NCBI GenBank assembly: GCA_964550655.1
Contig: CAZKAQ010000007.1
Location: 1 to 64,000 of the forward strand
Reading direction: 5' to 3'
Length of the DNA stretch: 64,000 nucleotides
Source of the DNA: GCA-1730015 sp964550655
Lineage (GTDB): Bacteria > Pseudomonadota > Gammaproteobacteria > Granulosicoccales > Granulosicoccaceae
Shown: in pieces, positions 1 to 9,308 of the stretch
Layout: every line of letters starts with the position of its first letter
Position numbering within the stretch: the first letter of the stretch is position 1
The notes under the pieces: generated by a model
What the model was told of the DNA's origin: nothing
Databases searched by the model: none
Seen by the model: the letters and a program-made list of their open reading frames with translations, nothing else
Program-made: the position numbers and the translations under genes

Positions 1-33
1 TGTAAAAAACTACAGGCATCAATTTATCGGGCC

Positions 34-197
34 AGGAGTCTGCGCGGTAGAAGTCTGCGTAGCGAGAACGTGCCATGGCGAGGGCGTTTTTACGATCATT
101 TGAGGCGCATAGTTATTCATACGTAACGAAAATGATCGATAAAAACGCACCGCCAGGGCGCGTTTGTAGTAGCAGAGGTTCTGCCGCACAGACTCCT
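34..197. repeat. Large imperfect inverted repeat, MITE-like or extragenic hairpin
   Basis: The two halves of this segment are near-complementary. The outer arms (34-50 and 181-197) pair AGGAGTCTGCGCGG against CCGCACAGACTCCT with one mismatch. The inner arms (84-101 and 130-148) pair a GCGTTTTTA-CGATCATTT arm with its complement apart from one inserted base. The apex (about 102-129) is unpaired. No open reading frame of interest lies inside. This is what a non-autonomous terminal-inverted-repeat element or an extragenic palindrome looks like. The family is not recognised, and the left flank is cut short by the window edge. Confidence 0.6.
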
Positions 198-503
198 AGT
201 AAACAATAGTAACAACCCACAGAATAGTGTATGAGGGCGCGTAGTATCAAGTGGTTAATGGTGTGAGTGGTTGTGGACAAATGACTATCCCTTACCGGTG
301 TGTTCACCGGCAGGCAGCTTGTCACTGCAATGTGGCGCATTGCATAGGCGAATGTTAGACCACAACACCTGATTTACTATAGAAAACAGACGTTTCTTTG
401 TGTAATGCGGTTTTATTAAAAGCCGGTAATCAAGAAGAAACAGCAGATCAACTAGTGACAGTACTGGCATCAGAACCGTACTACCTTGCCCGATGGTGTG
501 CGC
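198..503. other. Intergenic stretch without a convincing gene
   Basis: This stretch lies between the inverted repeat and the stop codon of the PAS kinase. The only structure seen is a small perfect hairpin at 295-310 (CCGGTG, loop TGTT, CACCGG) with no T-tract after it. Short reading frames here have no start context and no recognisable protein character. Confidence 0.4.
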
Positions 504-2414
504 TCAATCGGTAAGTGTTGCGCTCGCACTACGGGCAAGTGTTGCTCTCACATTGCGAGCAAGGGTTGCGGCACTAAAAGGCTTGGGTAGAACGTTGTGT
601 CCACCTGCTTTTACTTTGCTGCGCGTGTTGTCATCGATGTAGCCTGAAATCAGCAAAGTGGGTAAATCGGGATTCGTTTTCCCAAGCTTGTTGATTAAGT
701 CTATTCCGTCACCATCGGGCAGGTGGATATCGATCAGTAGCATGTCGTAGTGGTTGTCGGCAACTGCTCTTTGCGCGGCCTGAATACTGTGCACACCGCT
801 GACAGCATAGCCATGCAATTGCAAAATCCGCTCGGAGACTCGTCGGACCTCTGTATCGTTCTCGATAACAAGGATATGTTCTTTGCCTCCGACCGTGTAC
901 CTTTCGGGAGTCTCAGGCTCCCTGTACACGGGTGTATCGACAGTTGGCAGGTAAATGGTAAATGTTGTGCCCTGAGCGACCTTACTGTTGACTCGTATCG
1001 TGCCTCCCGCACGCTCAATAATCTGCCAGCAGGTTGCCAGCCCAATGCCTGAACCTTCACTCAACGATTTAGTGGTAAAAAAGGGATCGAATATATGTTG
1101 CAGGTCTGTATCCTTTATACCGCAGCCCGAATCTGTCACGTTCAGTACTACTGTGTTGCCCGGCTTCATATCGGGAATATCTATCGTATCTGAAGCGACG
1201 CTTGAGATGGACAATACGAACTGACCACCGTCAGACATCGCAGCACGGGCGTTAGTGGCCAGGTTCAATAGCATCAGCTGCAGGTGAGCCGGGTCGATAT
1301 TGACCTTGTCGTTCGCAGTGTTCGATTGTTCAATGCGAATCCTGATCTGTTCACCGACTGCGCGCTGTAGCATGCCTTTTGCTTCATCGATAGTCTTCGA
1401 TAAACGAACGGTGCGTGGTTGGGTAACATCTTTACGAGTGAACGCCAGTAGTGATCGAGTCAACTCAGCCGCTCGATCACAAGCCATAATGACGTCGTCT
1501 TTCAGGTTTTCTAAATCTTTACTCTCAAGTGATATAAGTTCAGTCGACGCTCTTATAACTAACAGCAGATTGTTGAAATCATGAGCGACAGCACTTGACA
1601 GGTGGGCCATGGCTTCGTGTTTTTTTGCCTGCAAGAGCTCATCCTGAAGAGCCTTGGTTTCAGTGATGTCTTTTACACCGCCGATGATCTTCACCAGTTT
1701 ACCGTCTTGCATAACCGGATGAGAATGATCGCGCAGCCGACGTACTTTTCCGTGTTTGTTTACTATGCGGTATTCGTCGACAGTTGGCACCCCGTTTTCA
1801 AGCAGCTTCCATACTTTCATTCCATTGTCGATATCTTCGGGGTGTATGATGCTGGTCCATCCGCCTTTCTCTGCCAATTCAGTGGAGTTGTAACCAACTA
1901 CTCGTTCGTACGAGCCTGCCACTACATGTGGAACTATCGGCTGAACAGTCATATCAGCTTCAAAAATATAATCTGACGTAAGTTCGGAAAAGCGGCGGAA
2001 ATGATCTTCGCGTTCCTGCAGCGATAGCTCGGCCAGTTTTTGTTCAGTGATGTCTATCGCAATGACACAAACTTTAGCGGGACTTCGATTCTTGTCTAAT
2101 TCCACATGGCCGCAATTTCGTACCCAGCCGACTTTACCATTCGGTCGAATGATCTTATGTTCGAGTTTAAATCTTCCGTTGACATGATCCACGGATGCCG
2201 TTATCGCATCTTTTAATTTGTCACCGGTTGATGGTGGCAGCAGGGCCGAGAACTCGTCAAAATTATCCGGAAAGTTTGCTGCTTCGAGACAATAGATCTT
2301 GCCAAGCTGTGACGACCATCGAACATCATCTGCTTCAAGGTCCCAGACCCAGAAACCGGCTTCAGACCCGTCGATTGCCAAACATAATTCATCTGCGGTG
2401 AATCGACTCAACAT
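504..2414 (-). CDS. Cytoplasmic PAS-PAS hybrid sensor histidine kinase with C-terminal receiver
   Basis: The protein has 636 aa and no membrane segment or signal peptide, so it should sense a cytoplasmic cue. Two PAS/PAC modules occupy about residues 10-125 and 137-255, each ending in the usual DIT-E linker. The HisKA helix has the AHDFNNLL form with phospho-acceptor His278. The ATPase domain shows an N-box near NLATNARAA, DSGCGI at 428-433 and GSGIGLA near 455. The C-terminal receiver (about 512-630) has phospho-acceptor Asp562 and the conserved Lys611 in LPKPF. No response regulator or output domain is adjacent, so the downstream partner is unknown. The ATG start fits the first PAS domain. 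Confidence 0.85.
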   Translation of the reverse strand: MLSRFTADELCLAIDGSEAGFWVWDLEADDVRWSSQLGKIYCLEAANFPDNFDEFSALLPPSTGDKLKDAITASVDHVNGRFKLEHKIIRPNGKVGWVRNCGHVELDKNRSPAKVCVIAIDITEQKLAELSLQEREDHFRRFSELTSDYIFEADMTVQPIVPHVVAGSYERVVGYNSTELAEKGGWTSIIHPEDIDNGMKVWKLLENGVPTVDEYRIVNKHGKVRRLRDHSHPVMQDGKLVKIIGGVKDITETKALQDELLQAKKHEAMAHLSSAVAHDFNNLLLVIRASTELISLESKDLENLKDDVIMACDRAAELTRSLLAFTRKDVTQPRTVRLSKTIDEAKGMLQRAVGEQIRIRIEQSNTANDKVNIDPAHLQLMLLNLATNARAAMSDGGQFVLSISSVASDTIDIPDMKPGNTVVLNVTDSGCGIKDTDLQHIFDPFFTTKSLSEGSGIGLATCWQIIERAGGTIRVNSKVAQGTTFTIYLPTVDTPVYREPETPERYTVGGKEHILVIENDTEVRRVSERILQLHGYAVSGVHSIQAAQRAVADNHYDMLLIDIHLPDGDGIDLINKLGKTNPDLPTLLISGYIDDNTRSKVKAGGHNVLPKPFSAATLARNVRATLARSASATLTD

Positions 2415-2870
2415 AATACTGAGCGTACTCCATTGTCGGGTGGTGACAGTACTGGCTAAACAACACTGCCTTGGCGGGAAGTCTTATCGTACACCTTTAT
2501 CGTTGACGGATGCAGTATCAAGATGATTTATGTGTTAGCTAATGTAAAAGCACTCTGCAGACTCCAGGGAGAATGAACGGCTGAGTAGCCTGATGATACC
2601 GGTATGAGATATTTAATCAGTAAAAATACGGTGGATCGGGTAGCTAACTTTGCTGCTGTCATTTGAGCCAGCTCTGGATCGGGCGCGGTCAATGCAAAGG
2701 ATTTAAGTCTTATTACCTGGTACCCATTTCTTACTTACTGTGTTTCGGGATTGGCAATATCGTGGATTTCGTTAGTACGAAATCCACTGTCTCACTGGAG
2801 CCCGGGTCAATCTGCCAGTGCAACCAGTGCCCTTGTCACCATAAAGATGACGTCTTCAGAACTTCTGGTG
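2415..2870. other. Intergenic region with a strong 11-bp hairpin (2762-2787)
   Basis: This is the upstream region of the PAS kinase (minus strand) and the downstream region of the small lipoprotein. It contains a perfect hairpin at 2762-2787: arms GTGGATTTCGT and ACGAAATCCAC, loop TAGT. No T-tract follows on either strand, so it is not a standard intrinsic terminator. It may still mark the 3' end of the lipoprotein/DUF3179 transcript. No protein gene is convincing here. Confidence 0.4.
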
Positions 2871-3272
2871 TTAGAAAGAGCTTGGGTTTGCCTGGTTGCG
2901 TGGGCTGCGTTGGCTGTGGTGATAGCTTCTATACCTTGAAGAGTGCAGGGTGTGACCGTGCTTACTGTAGGCATCATAGCGATTAAAGCTTCTGGCTGTC
3001 CGATCTGTCTGGCTTTGAGTGGTTGTGCTTTGTTTAAGTTTGGCGAGGCCTGTTTCACTCAGCTTAAACTCGCGCTGGCCGTATGCTTCACGCGTGTTAA
3101 AGCCTTCATACCTGGCATTTCGCTGGCTTGAATCATAACGGTACGAACCGTCATCGAACGTGGCATCGCCGACGTTATCTCCGGGGTTGTAACCGCTTTC
3201 GTAGACCACAGGGACGCCGCAGGAAGCCAGCGATACCAGACTAATAGATAGTATAAAAATCAGGTGTTTCAT
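2871..3272 (-). CDS. Small hypothetical lipoprotein
   Basis: A 133-aa protein with a short hydrophobic N-terminus followed by a lipobox-like LASC (Cys18), so probably a lipid-anchored envelope protein. The mature part is polar and rich in Ser, Arg, Tyr and His, and matches no family I recognise. Its ATG overlaps the TGA of the DUF3179 gene by 4 bp, which indicates translational coupling. The last 50 or so residues are low-complexity and basic. Another minus-strand frame stays open across the same stretch (2807-3058), so a late frameshift cannot be excluded. Confidence 0.6.
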   Translation of the reverse strand: MKHLIFILSISLVSLASCGVPVVYESGYNPGDNVGDATFDDGSYRYDSSQRNARYEGFNTREAYGQREFKLSETGLAKLKQSTTTQSQTDRTARSFNRYDAYSKHGHTLHSSRYRSYHHSQRSPRNQANPSSF

Positions 3273-4216
3273 TGCTGGGCATCCTTTGCCTTAAAAATGG
3301 CTGTTGCAGGATTTGCTGCGGCCCATTTGTGCCAAACGGTTACCTCGTGGTCTACGGAGGTTGCTAAATTTGTTTCAAAGACCTGATTGGTGGCTGAGTA
3401 CGTGAGGCTGACCGGTACGCCGTCAAAGTTATCTTTGATTGTGCCACCTTCCAATAGAACTTCACCTGCCGGATAAGCTTTGCTTTTTCCGCCCTGTCGT
3501 ACACCGACTACCGGCATAGCGGGGTGATAGCGTAACTCACGCGGTAGTGTTTCGAAAACACCATCAGCGGCGGTCAGGCCGCCCATTGGCGCGTTATCGT
3601 AATTAATATCGTAGCTGTTTTTGCGAGACACAATAGTTGAATCGGGAAATCTGCTTTTCCATTCGCCGAGTGTCTCCAGTTTGTTCGGTAAGCCTAGAAT
3701 AGGTTCTCCTGCCGATGGGCCTGCTACTGCCTCATCGAGGAAGCGTGACCAAAGCGAATCGGTTTCTCTGTCATAAAGCAGGATATCTGCGCGATAAATC
3801 AAACCGGACATGCCGAACGAAAGTGTCCGATCACCGACGACTCTATCGTACACAATGCCAGCACCGCAGATTCTGCAGAAAGTCACCAGTATTGGCACTC
3901 CGCCCAAATTATCGTTAGCCAACTGATGCCAGACCATCATTGCCAAAGGGTAAGCACGAGCTTCTCCGTTTAACGCAACGCCAAGGACAAAATCATCGTC
4001 GTTCCAGTCGGTGTCAGCTACTGACTCCAGTGTTATTTCATCTAACGAAACTGTTGGAAAGTTAACCGGCCCGACCCGGACCAGTGTCTTTTCATCGAGA
4101 ACGTGCGAACTGGTGTCAAAGCCATTGAGTTCACCTGCCTGCAAGGTGGCCGTTGAAGCAAGCGCTGTTGTCACAGCACAAAAGAGAGACAGGCATAGTC
4201 TTAAGTTTGCATTCAT
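3269..4216 (-). CDS. DUF3179 domain-containing exported protein
   Basis: A 315-aa protein with a cleavable signal peptide (hydrophobic core about residues 5-20, ALA-type cleavage region near 26). The body matches the DUF3179 family as I know it: an ARAYPLAMMVWHQL segment, then a cysteine pair in TFCRICGAG, then DRETDSLWSRF. The family has no established biochemical function. The conserved Cys-x2-Cys may bind a metal or be redox-active in the periplasm. It is the first gene of a two-gene unit with the small lipoprotein. Confidence 0.75.
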   Translation of the reverse strand: MNANLRLCLSLFCAVTTALASTATLQAGELNGFDTSSHVLDEKTLVRVGPVNFPTVSLDEITLESVADTDWNDDDFVLGVALNGEARAYPLAMMVWHQLANDNLGGVPILVTFCRICGAGIVYDRVVGDRTLSFGMSGLIYRADILLYDRETDSLWSRFLDEAVAGPSAGEPILGLPNKLETLGEWKSRFPDSTIVSRKNSYDINYDNAPMGGLTAADGVFETLPRELRYHPAMPVVGVRQGGKSKAYPAGEVLLEGGTIKDNFDGVPVSLTYSATNQVFETNLATSVDHEVTVWHKWAAANPATAIFKAKDAQQ

Positions 4217-4552
4217 AATTGCTTGGTTACCTTTCAGGCGGTGTCCGTTGTGCTCTGGACACGTCGATTAGTGGAAAGTTTAAAGCTTAACATAATACAA
4301 CGTGACAGCAGTAATCGGCGAAGGCTGAATGCTGGTCTGAGTTCGAGGATTATTTAAGCCCGGCGACACTTCGAAGTGTTCGGGCATGGCTTGCAGGGGA
4401 GCGTTTCGTCAGCCGACTACGCTGCCAAAACAGGTAGTGATGAGTTGCTTGTGTTGTTGAGTTTTCTGCTTTTTAGCTGAGGTTGCCGGCGACATCCCGG
4501 CCTCAACATTGAGAAGATCAGAATTGAAAAGATCAAACCGGGCCGGGTGGAT
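4217..4552. other. Intergenic stretch, no gene seen
   Basis: This lies between the start of the DUF3179 gene and the stop of the GGDEF-EAL gene. A GC-rich imperfect stem near 4480-4505 (GAGG..GCCGG / CCGGCCTC) has no T-tract on either strand. It should contain the promoter of the DUF3179 operon, but no clear sigma-70 boxes stood out. Confidence 0.35.
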
Positions 4553-6853
4553 TTAACCGGCTTTTTTCTGGTCTTTTATCCCGGAATATTCTGCTGCAGT
4601 GGATGAAGGTCCATTGTTGCTTATCCACGTTTCTATATCTGTTGCAGTCAATGCCTTACTGATGAGAAAGCCCTGAGCCTGATCACAGCCAAATTCTTTC
4701 AGCATTTGCATTTCTTCTTCGTGCTCTATACCTTCTGCCACCACCTTGAGACCTAAGTTGTGGCCCAGCTCGATGGTAGATCTTACGATCGCAACGTCTT
4801 CTTTGTTATCAATCATATTTTTGATGAATTCGCGATCAATCTTCAGCTCATTAACGGGCAGATTCTTAACATACGCAAGTGAGCTGTAACCGGTGCCGTA
4901 GTCATCAATAGATAGTGACAATCCCAGGTTGTGTAACTCTTGAACGGTACGTCTCGCCTTTATCGGATCTTCCATCAGTGCGCTTTCAGTAATTTCCATG
5001 CATATCATCGACGGATCAACTCCGGACTCCTTAAGATGACTACTGACAAAATCCGAAAAATCCGAATCAAGTAAATCACGGGCAGATATATTGAGCGACA
5101 ACTTTATAACCAGCCCGCGGTCAGCCCAGTCTCTTGCCTGAGTCATGGCAGCGGCAACTACCCAGCGGGTGATCAGCCTGATCGCACCGGTTTGTTCAGC
5201 GAAAGGAATGAACTCAACCGGTGGGATAAGACCACGATTCGGATGCTGCCAGCGGAGCAGGGTTTCAACAGAAAATGCTGACGAATCATCAAGCGTTACC
5301 TTTGGCTGGTAGAACAGTTGCAGTTCGTCAAATTCAATAGCACGTTTGATTTCACTAAGTAGTGATAAATGCTCTTCCCGGTGTTCTTCACAGTTTGGAT
5401 CGTAGAATGCATAGTCTGTGTCAGAACGCTTGGCTGAATACATGGCCATATCTGCACGGCGCAGCAACGTGCTCGCATCTGTGCCGTGCTGGGGAAAGCC
5501 CGCTATACCAATACTGCAGCCGATGTCTATGGGTTGATTATTGAGCGTTACCGGCTTGGCAAAAACCGATGTGATTCTGTCAACAGCGGTCATGATTTCC
5601 TCATGGGAAGACACATCTTGCAGCAGTAAAGCGAATTCATCACCACCAAGTCTTGCCACGGTGTCCGAATCACGAAGAATTGTCGTCAGACGATCGGCGA
5701 CTTCTTTGAGTACAGCGTCACCGGATTCATGGCCGAGTACATCATTGATGTACTTGAACCGATCCATGTCCAGGACAACTACCGCAAACATGTCACCCCT
5801 GCGCTGACCGATAGCTACAGCGGTATTCAGTCTGTCATCGAAGAGCGCTCTGTTTGGCAAACTGGTAAGCGTATCGGCATAAGCAAGCTTGAGTATCTCA
5901 TCCTCTCGCTCGCCAACGTGTTCACGCATCAGATCAATAGTCTCTGCGAGTTCGCCTATCTCATCACGGTGCAGCATAGGTACCTGGACCGAGTAATCTC
6001 CATTTTTGATTTTCCTGGTTGCCTGTACCAGTAGCTTGAGCGGTTTGGTCAGCTCTCGAGCCAGTGCCATGCCGAGGAAAAGAACTACGATCAGACTGGA
6101 GGCAAGAAGCACTTGCAGCTGTGATTTCTGACTGCCTATCAATTTGTTCAGTTCATTGGAGTCCTGAGAAACCCCTTCTATACGTGCTTCAGGGAATCCG
6201 GCTATCTGAGAGTGTTCGATGTTTTCAGAAGCTGTCGCTTCACTAAGCCGCACAACTTTGGCGCTGACCTGGGAAAGCTTTTCGATTGACGGCAGGATAT
6301 TTAATTCAACATTCGATGCCATGGAGAGAAAGTATTTCTCATTTCCGGCTTCAACTTCGGCGGTGGCCGTCAGAAAGGCTGAATTTTCATCGTAGTAGCC
6401 GGAATGCATCATGGTGTCTGCGGCCGGAGGAACTGTCAGGGCAGGAATGTTTTGCGCCTGGCCGTGACCGGTGTACAGTATTGAGCTATCGTTGTTTCTG
6501 AGAATAAGGTGGCGATTTCCGACGCTAAGATAACTCGTATTGTGCTTATCGACCAGTGCTATCAACTGGTTCTCTGCAACATTGTTATTGCTGCGGGCGA
6601 GTTTTCTCAGTTCATTGCTGGCACGAAGTAACTCGTAGTCAAGTAGTTGGAATTCCGCACTGACTACCGCTGACGTGATTTCTGCGACGTGGTTTGCAAT
6701 CGACGCTTTATGTGCTTGTTGGAATTTCTGATTAGAGTTGTCGACGACAGTATATATTGCCAGTTGAACCGCAACGGTCATCAGCAAAATAACAACGACA
6801 ATTCTTGAACGTAAGCTACCGATCAAAGCTAGTCTCGACACAGATATATCCAT
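4553..6853 (-). CDS. Membrane GGDEF-EAL dual-domain c-di-GMP enzyme with HAMP
   Basis: A 766-aa protein. TM1 spans about 16-36, a periplasmic sensing region 37-245, TM2 about 247-265, and HAMP 266-320. The cyclase domain has an intact GGDEF at 403-407, preceded five residues earlier by the inhibitory-site pattern RDSD (394-397). The EAL domain has ETL at 530-532 in place of EAL. The other expected catalytic residues are visible: Asn in LNISARD, Glu in EITES, the DD of DDYGTGYSS, Lys in ELKIDREF, Glu in AEGIE and Gln in DQAQGF. Both activities are therefore plausible. The ligand of the periplasmic domain is unknown, and the gene stands alone. Confidence 0.9.
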   Translation of the reverse strand: MDISVSRLALIGSLRSRIVVVILLMTVAVQLAIYTVVDNSNQKFQQAHKASIANHVAEITSAVVSAEFQLLDYELLRASNELRKLARSNNNVAENQLIALVDKHNTSYLSVGNRHLILRNNDSSILYTGHGQAQNIPALTVPPAADTMMHSGYYDENSAFLTATAEVEAGNEKYFLSMASNVELNILPSIEKLSQVSAKVVRLSEATASENIEHSQIAGFPEARIEGVSQDSNELNKLIGSQKSQLQVLLASSLIVVLFLGMALARELTKPLKLLVQATRKIKNGDYSVQVPMLHRDEIGELAETIDLMREHVGEREDEILKLAYADTLTSLPNRALFDDRLNTAVAIGQRRGDMFAVVVLDMDRFKYINDVLGHESGDAVLKEVADRLTTILRDSDTVARLGGDEFALLLQDVSSHEEIMTAVDRITSVFAKPVTLNNQPIDIGCSIGIAGFPQHGTDASTLLRRADMAMYSAKRSDTDYAFYDPNCEEHREEHLSLLSEIKRAIEFDELQLFYQPKVTLDDSSAFSVETLLRWQHPNRGLIPPVEFIPFAEQTGAIRLITRWVVAAAMTQARDWADRGLVIKLSLNISARDLLDSDFSDFVSSHLKESGVDPSMICMEITESALMEDPIKARRTVQELHNLGLSLSIDDYGTGYSSLAYVKNLPVNELKIDREFIKNMIDNKEDVAIVRSTIELGHNLGLKVVAEGIEHEEEMQMLKEFGCDQAQGFLISKALTATDIETWISNNGPSSTAAEYSGIKDQKKAG

Positions 6854-6912
6854 AATTGCAAACGGCCATAGGTAGCGTACTTCTTATTTCGTGGTTCTTA
6901 ATTCTTATTTAG

Positions 6913-7059
6913 AGAAGTGTTCTTTTACTGATACTTCTAACTCTAATTGTTCCGTTGGCCACGGCGTATTGCCGGAACCTGCAAAGTCTTGCAGAACTGT
7001 CTATTTATCTCTACCTTCTACAGGCTGCGTCTTATCTAGCGGCCACTACCGCTTTTTTT
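6913..7059 (+). ncRNA. Candidate small structured RNA ending in an intrinsic terminator
   Basis: Four stems follow one another in the divergent intergenic region. They are AGAAGT/ACTTCT (6913-6918, 6933-6938), GTTCCG/CGGAAC (6949-6954, 6973-6978), CTGCAA-AGTC-TTGCAG (6979-6994) and a terminator hairpin followed by seven T (7038-7059). No plus-strand protein gene precedes this terminator, so it should end a short non-coding transcript. I could not identify a convincing promoter and the RNA resembles no family I know. A short reading frame crossing the region has no protein character. Confidence 0.3.
7038..7059 (+). terminator. Intrinsic terminator
   Basis: Stem AGCGG/CCGCT with a six-base loop, directly followed by a run of seven T on the plus strand. 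There is no protein gene on this strand upstream within the window's first 7 kb. Confidence 0.6.
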
Positions 7060-7574
7060 ATAATCTGTATAACCTGATAGTGACGGACGTTTAGAAACGG
7101 GTGCGTAACTCGCTGAAACACTTAGCCACTGTTTGTAAACTGTGATCTGGCTCAAATATTCGTAATATTAAATTACATGCAAAACCAGATCGGCCGCGCT
7201 GTTTTGTCTTGCTGATTTTTAGCAATAGTACAAGTCGCAGGCAATTTGACTGGTTTTCCGGTTAGTGAGAAAATCAGAGATATGGTAGAGGCTGTCTAAG
7301 AAGTGTTAGTAACGCAGATCTGCCACGTTATTTTTCCTGCTCGTAAAGGCATGTACCATTGACATGGCCCATTGACCGGTTCAATTGATAAGGACATGCA
7401 GTGTTCGCAGTACAGAAGAGGACTTACGCATTATAGCGTCTGGTATAGCGTGCGGGCTCTGTGTATATTGTTCGTTGACACAACGAACAACGCAAACACG
7501 GACCAACCACGGTCGTCGCTGTTCGTCCGCACCGGTTTAGACTAAATCGGGATTCAATCTGGAGAGCCAGGCCT
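7060..7574. other. Upstream region of the ABC importer block
   Basis: About 510 bp without a convincing gene. It should contain the promoter of the 7575-13535 transporter operon. The notable element is the perfect palindrome at 7468-7490, listed separately. No clear -35/-10 pair was identified. Confidence 0.4.
7468..7490. promoter_or_regulatory. Perfect 10+10 bp palindrome, candidate operator
   Basis: Arms TTGTTCGTTG and CAACGAACAA are perfectly complementary around a 3-base ACA spacer. They lie 84 bp before the start of the ABC importer operon. There is no T-tract, so a protein-binding operator is more likely than a terminator. The binding regulator is unknown and none is encoded next to it. 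Confidence 0.4.
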
Positions 7575-9308
7575 TTGTTGTTAAGCGTAAACGACTTGTC
7601 AATAGGGTTCGGTAATAAAAAACCAATAGTTGATCGCGTCAGTTTCGCCGTGAACTCGGGTGAAACACTTGCATTGGTGGGCGAATCCGGCTCTGGCAAG
7701 ACGCTCTGCTGTCGAGCCATATTGCAAATCCTGCCCGGGACCGCCCGAATTCACAGTGGCGAAATTTTGTTCGACAACGGCAGAACCGACATCGATCTGG
7801 CCGGCTTGAGTGAACGCAAACTGCGCGGCATTCGAGGTGATCGCGTGTCAATGATTTTTCAGGAGCCAATGCGTTCTTTGTCACCGTTGCATCGAATTGG
7901 CAATCAGGTCAGTGAGGTGCTGACGCTTCAACGTAGTTATTCGCAGGCGCAGGCAAGGCAGCTGGTATTGGCTGAATTCGAGCGTGTCGGTTTTGTCGAT
8001 CCGGTACGCACTTACAATGCGTATCCATTTCAGTTATCCGGTGGAATGCAACAGCGCGCTATGATCGCAATGGCGACAGTAGCAAAGCCTGAATTGTTGA
8101 TTGCCGACGAGCCGACAACAGCGCTTGATATGACCACCCAGGCGCAGGTACTGGGTCTGCTCAAGAATCTGCAGAAAGAGTCTGGCGTAGCGCTGATCCT
8201 CGTCACCCACGATCTCGGTGTGGTGGCAAACATGGCGGATCAGGTGGTTGTGATGAATAAGGGTCGGGTGATGGAGTCGGGTCCGAGCGATTTGGTTTTA
8301 GGTGCGCCGGCGCATCCGTATACCAAAAAGTTATTCGCTGCGGCACCGGTTATACCGCATACCATCGAGCCCGCTGTACAGGCGCGAAGCGCGGATCTTA
8401 TCCTCGAAATGCACAATGTGAGTAAAACTTACGTTACTGTTCAAGCGGTTAATGAAGTGAACCTGAGTGTCCCTCGAGGTAAAGTAGTCGCCCTGGTCGG
8501 TGAGTCCGGGTCAGGCAAATCTACCTGCGCCCGTATGGCTCTGGGTGCAGAATCCGTTGATCCCGGAGGACAGGTTTTATTCAAGTCGCACGCCGATGAA
8601 CAGGCCATTGATGTTCATGCACTCGGCTCGCAGCAACGCAGTGATTTTCAGCGCAAGGCTCAAATGGTATTTCAGGATCCACATTCTTCGCTGAGCCCGC
8701 GAATGCAGATCATTGATGCACTTACAGAACCGCTTGATATTCATAATTTAGGAACCGCTGCAGAGCGTCGTGATCGTGCCATAGATCTACTCGGGCAGGT
8801 GAGTCTTGATCCATCAATGTTGCGTCGATACCCCAATGCCTTATCCGGTGGACAACGGCAACGTTTATCCATTGCCAGGGCGCTGGCGTTACGGCCTCAG
8901 TTTCTGGTTTGCGATGAGCCGACCTCCGCGCTTGATGTATCGGTGCAGGCGCAAATTCTCGATTTACTCGAAGATATTCGTGATCGACTGAATCTCTCTT
9001 ATCTGTTTATTTCGCACGATCTGGCGGTGGTGGCGCGAATCGCAGATGAGGTCGCCGTGATGCGCCGTGGTCACATTGTTGAACAGGCGCCGCCTGAATT
9101 ATTGTTGGCAAACCCGCAGCACCCCTATACCCGCGCATTGATTGCCGCGCACCCGGAACCAGATGTCAATCGACCCATAGACCTTGCAACCGTAGCACTG
9201 GGTGCCGGAGATCCGGAGACATGGCCCGATGCGTTTCGCTACACTGACGGGGCTGCACCTCCATTGAAGGCACACGAAGCAGATCATTTGGTCCGTACCT
9301 ATGCATGA
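7575..9308 (+). CDS. Dual-domain ABC transporter ATPase, oligopeptide/YejF type
   Basis: A 577-aa protein made of two complete ABC ATPase halves. Walker A GESGSGKT is at about 36-43 and again (GESGSGKS) near residue 310. The signature motifs are LSGGMQQR and LSGGQRQR, and each Walker B ends in DEPT. Each half carries the C-terminal extension (PHPYTKKL, QHPYTRAL) typical of peptide and nickel importers. This fused layout is that of YejF/GsiA. The start is TTG with a GGAGAG ribosome site 8 bases upstream (7561-7566). It overlaps the binding-protein gene by 8 bp and powers the importer encoded by the next three genes. Confidence 0.9.
   Translation: MLLSVNDLSIGFGNKKPIVDRVSFAVNSGETLALVGESGSGKTLCCRAILQILPGTARIHSGEILFDNGRTDIDLAGLSERKLRGIRGDRVSMIFQEPMRSLSPLHRIGNQVSEVLTLQRSYSQAQARQLVLAEFERVGFVDPVRTYNAYPFQLSGGMQQRAMIAMATVAKPELLIADEPTTALDMTTQAQVLGLLKNLQKESGVALILVTHDLGVVANMADQVVVMNKGRVMESGPSDLVLGAPAHPYTKKLFAAAPVIPHTIEPAVQARSADLILEMHNVSKTYVTVQAVNEVNLSVPRGKVVALVGESGSGKSTCARMALGAESVDPGGQVLFKSHADEQAIDVHALGSQQRSDFQRKAQMVFQDPHSSLSPRMQIIDALTEPLDIHNLGTAAERRDRAIDLLGQVSLDPSMLRRYPNALSGGQRQRLSIARALALRPQFLVCDEPTSALDVSVQAQILDLLEDIRDRLNLSYLFISHDLAVVARIADEVAVMRRGHIVEQAPPELLLANPQHPYTRALIAAHPEPDVNRPIDLATVALGAGDPETWPDAFRYTDGAAPPLKAHEADHLVRTYA

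Noticed and set aside
1602..1976. 124-codon plus-strand frame inside the PAS kinase
   Set aside because: Antisense shadow of a well-supported kinase gene.
2807..3058. Alternative minus-strand frame overlapping the end of the small lipoprotein gene
   Set aside because: It starts inside the lipoprotein gene without its own start signal. A frameshift joining the two cannot be shown from sequence alone.
4470..4510. GC-rich stem in the gap before the GGDEF-EAL stop, considered as a terminator
   Set aside because: Imperfect stem and no T-tract on either strand.
6891..7094. Short plus-strand open frame in the divergent region
   Set aside because: It covers the stem-loops and terminator and has no protein-like features; the RNA-structure explanation is better.
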